The notes below the pieces were generated by a model that was given only the letters and a program-made list of their open reading frames with translations, made no database searches and was not told the origin of the DNA. The translations under genes were made by a program, and so were the position numbers. 59,551 nucleotides of DNA from NCBI GenBank assembly GCA_017307865.1, contig JAFKGE010000041.1, positions 1 through 59,551 of the forward strand. The letters run 5' to 3'. Below are positions 58,486 through 59,551 of the stretch, piece after piece. The stretch's first letter is position 1. The number at the start of each line of letters is the position of its first letter. Source of the DNA: Burkholderiales bacterium. GTDB taxonomy: Bacteria; Pseudomonadota; Gammaproteobacteria; Burkholderiales; Burkholderiaceae_C.

Positions 58486-59067
58486 ATGAGCATGCCGACA
58501 ACCTTGCGCGTCATCCGCGAAGAGCATCGCGCGCTGAAGGCCATCCTGCAGTCCCTGCATCTGCTGATTCAACAAGGGCCAGGCGAGAACGAGACGTCCT
58601 TCTTTCGGTCTCTTCGCGCCATGCTGTTCTACATCGATCGGTATCCCGAGCGCTTGCATCACCCGAAGGAGACTGAACTGCTGTTTCCGAAGGTCCGGGA
58701 GAAGGACACAGGTGTAGCCGAGGCAGTGAGCGAACTCGACCACGACCACGAGGCGAGCGAACTGGCTGTGCGTCAACTTCAGCTCCAACTGTTGGGCTGG
58801 GAGTTTCTTGGAGAGTCTGAGCGGCTCGGTTTTGTGACGGCATTCGAAAACTACAAGCGGGCTTACCTGGCCCACATGGAGCTCGAGGAAAGTGCCATCT
58901 TTCCGTCCGCGCTTCAACACTTGTCAACCGAAGACTGGGTCGAGATCGACGCGGCATTCACGTCAAACCGGGATCCGCTGACAGGACACCATCCCGCCGA
59001 GGGGGTGTTCGCTGAACTCTTCAGCCGGATTGTTCGCGAAGCCCCCCAGCCGATCGGGCTTGGATAG
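58486..59067 (+). CDS. Hemerythrin-like HHE-domain protein
   Basis: A 193-residue helical protein with HHE cation-binding motifs: IREEHRALKAIL, ERLHHPKETELLFP, LDHDHEASELAV and LAHMELEESAIFPSAL. These His/Glu residues can hold a di-iron site binding O2 or NO. It is 30 bases after the monooxygenase gene with CTGGAG before ATG 58486. A role in oxygen or redox supply to the oxidative step is possible but unproven; it is the last gene of the unit. Confidence 0.87.
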   Translation: MSMPTTLRVIREEHRALKAILQSLHLLIQQGPGENETSFFRSLRAMLFYIDRYPERLHHPKETELLFPKVREKDTGVAEAVSELDHDHEASELAVRQLQLQLLGWEFLGESERLGFVTAFENYKRAYLAHMELEESAIFPSALQHLSTEDWVEIDAAFTSNRDPLTGHHPAEGVFAELFSRIVREAPQPIGLG

Positions 59068-59240
59068 AAGCTCGGCATCGGCACCAAGATTCTTGCCCCA
59101 CCTTCCCAACCCGCATCCGGGTCCAGATTGCGGGCGATCGTGTCCGTCTGAAGGCAAGCTTCCCCGTACAAACATCGAATCTGCCAGGCGAACGACACCC
59201 TTGGACCAACGGGTTTTCATGCTTTTTTCGTCAATTTTTA

Positions 59241-59268
59241 TTGACTTTCATACGAAACAAAATATAAT
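59241..59268 (+). promoter_or_regulatory. Strong sigma-70 promoter-like sequence
   Basis: TTGACT (59241-59246) and TATAAT (59263-59268) with a 16-base spacer and an upstream T-rich tract. Transcription would start at about 59275, immediately at the foot of the hairpin. Confidence 0.6.
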
Positions 59269-59275
59269 GAAAAGG

Positions 59276-59313
59276 CTTCAGCCACGCACCGCCTTGGTGC
59301 TGCGTGGCTGAAG
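59276..59313 (+). repeat. Perfect hairpin downstream of the promoter
   Basis: CTTCAGCCACGCA (59276-59288) pairs exactly with TGCGTGGCTGAAG (59301-59313) around a 12-base loop. There is no T-run after it, so it is not a classical terminator. It may cap the 5' end of a transcript. Confidence 0.65.
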
Positions 59314-59410
59314 GTCGGGGCGCTGAGCGCGCCGACGCCAGCCTTCCACCTGCGCCGCCTCCAGGGCGGCCGCGGAAGGCGCCCAGGACTTGCTGGAGCC
59401 AGCACGTGCG

Positions 59411-59523
59411 TATTCCACGCGATGGCGGACACGATTCCACGCTGATGGCGGACAGAGTTCCACCGTCATGGCGGACACCGTTCCACGGTGATGGCGGACA
59501 GCATTCCATTTTGATGGCGGACA
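59411..59523. repeat. Five 23-bp direct repeats, IS21-like terminal array
   Basis: GATGGCGGACA or CATGGCGGACA recurs at 59421, 59444, 59467, 59490 and 59513, exactly 23 bases apart, each preceded by TTCCA except at degenerate positions. Read on the minus strand the unit begins TGTCCGCCATCA. Multiple short terminal repeats of this kind are characteristic of IS21-family ends. No istA or istB is in the window, so this is a remnant or an end whose body lies outside. Confidence 0.6.
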
Positions 59524-59551
59524 CCTGAGGGTGTTCTGAGTGACCCAAACG

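Larger units (their letters stand above)
59068..59551. other. 484-base stretch without a credible gene
   Basis: After the hemerythrin-like gene there is no credible coding sequence to the window edge. The stretch holds an AT-rich block with a strong promoter-like sequence (59241-59268), a perfect 13-bp-arm hairpin (59276-59313) and a 23-base repeat array (59411-59523). Short open frames across the array are low-complexity and unsupported. Confidence 0.7.

Noticed and set aside
59411-59523. CRISPR array
   Set aside because: The units are contiguous 23-base repeats with no unique spacers of normal length and no cas genes nearby.
59304-59528. A 74-codon frame through the 23-bp repeat array
   Set aside because: It translates direct repeats, has no ribosome-binding site and no family resemblance.

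Overview
The window looks like chromosomal DNA of a high-GC betaproteobacterium of the family Comamonadaceae (Burkholderiales). The grounds are a PhaM-type granule regulator, a DUF3567 protein, orphan Bug-type solute receptors, the gene content of the nar and hpa clusters, and a dispersed ~60-bp repeat whose core (AAGCGCAAACAGCTAT-like) I associate with this family. I cannot name the genus or species from sequence alone. No rRNA, tRNA or CRISPR array was seen.

Layout. 1-256: the 3' end of an IS630-type transposase next to a broken MFS transporter. 323-8568: phaM, a copper chaperone, GST, an enoyl-CoA hydratase-like gene, marC, a fumarylacetoacetate-hydrolase/Bug-receptor pair, DUF3567, an AbrB-type membrane protein and a ChaN-like lipoprotein. 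8584-15985 (minus): a respiratory nitrate reductase operon, narG-narH-narJ-narI, ending in a parvulin-type peptidyl-prolyl isomerase and tightly overlapped. 16249-21159: a WXXGXW-repeat protein, purU, pilT, pilU and a beta-hydroxyacid dehydrogenase. 21170-28052: the yraN-diaA/gmhA-BON cell-envelope cluster with divergent rsmI, interrupted by a full-length trifunctional putA. 28113-32163: a SpmA/SpmB-like fusion, a SEC-C protein, a DMT exporter and panE. 32252-33045: a FitAB/VapBC-type toxin-antitoxin pair with a clear palindromic operator. 33129-41860 (minus): a homoprotocatechuate meta-cleavage operon, hpaR-G1-G2-E-(Bug receptor)-D-F-H-I-(class II aldolase), punctuated by large inverted repeats. 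41914-51177: a nitronate monooxygenase, 1-Cys peroxiredoxin, murI, radA and the prkA-yeaH-spoVR stress operon.

51202-59067 is different. It is visibly less GC-rich, lacks the dispersed repeat and holds one functional unit. A livKHMGF ABC importer (minus) diverges from a TetR regulator, followed by a VOC-fold protein, an FAD monooxygenase resembling 2,6-dihydroxypyridine 3-monooxygenase, and a hemerythrin-like protein. The same AT-rich palindrome lies in the livK/tetR intergenic region and again in the promoter of the VOC gene, so TetR probably controls import and oxidation together. I read this as an acquired catabolic module for an aromatic or N-heteroaromatic compound; the substrate is unknown. 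Its right side ends in gene-poor DNA with a strong promoter-like sequence, a perfect hairpin and five 23-bp direct repeats resembling an IS end.

Two genome-scale patterns cut across the window. First, at least nine copies of the dispersed repeat occur in 50 kb, three of them inside open reading frames and others supplying stop codons or Shine-Dalgarno sequences. Second, about nine genes have a -10-like hexamer 6-8 bases before the start codon and no Shine-Dalgarno sequence, as expected for leaderless mRNAs.
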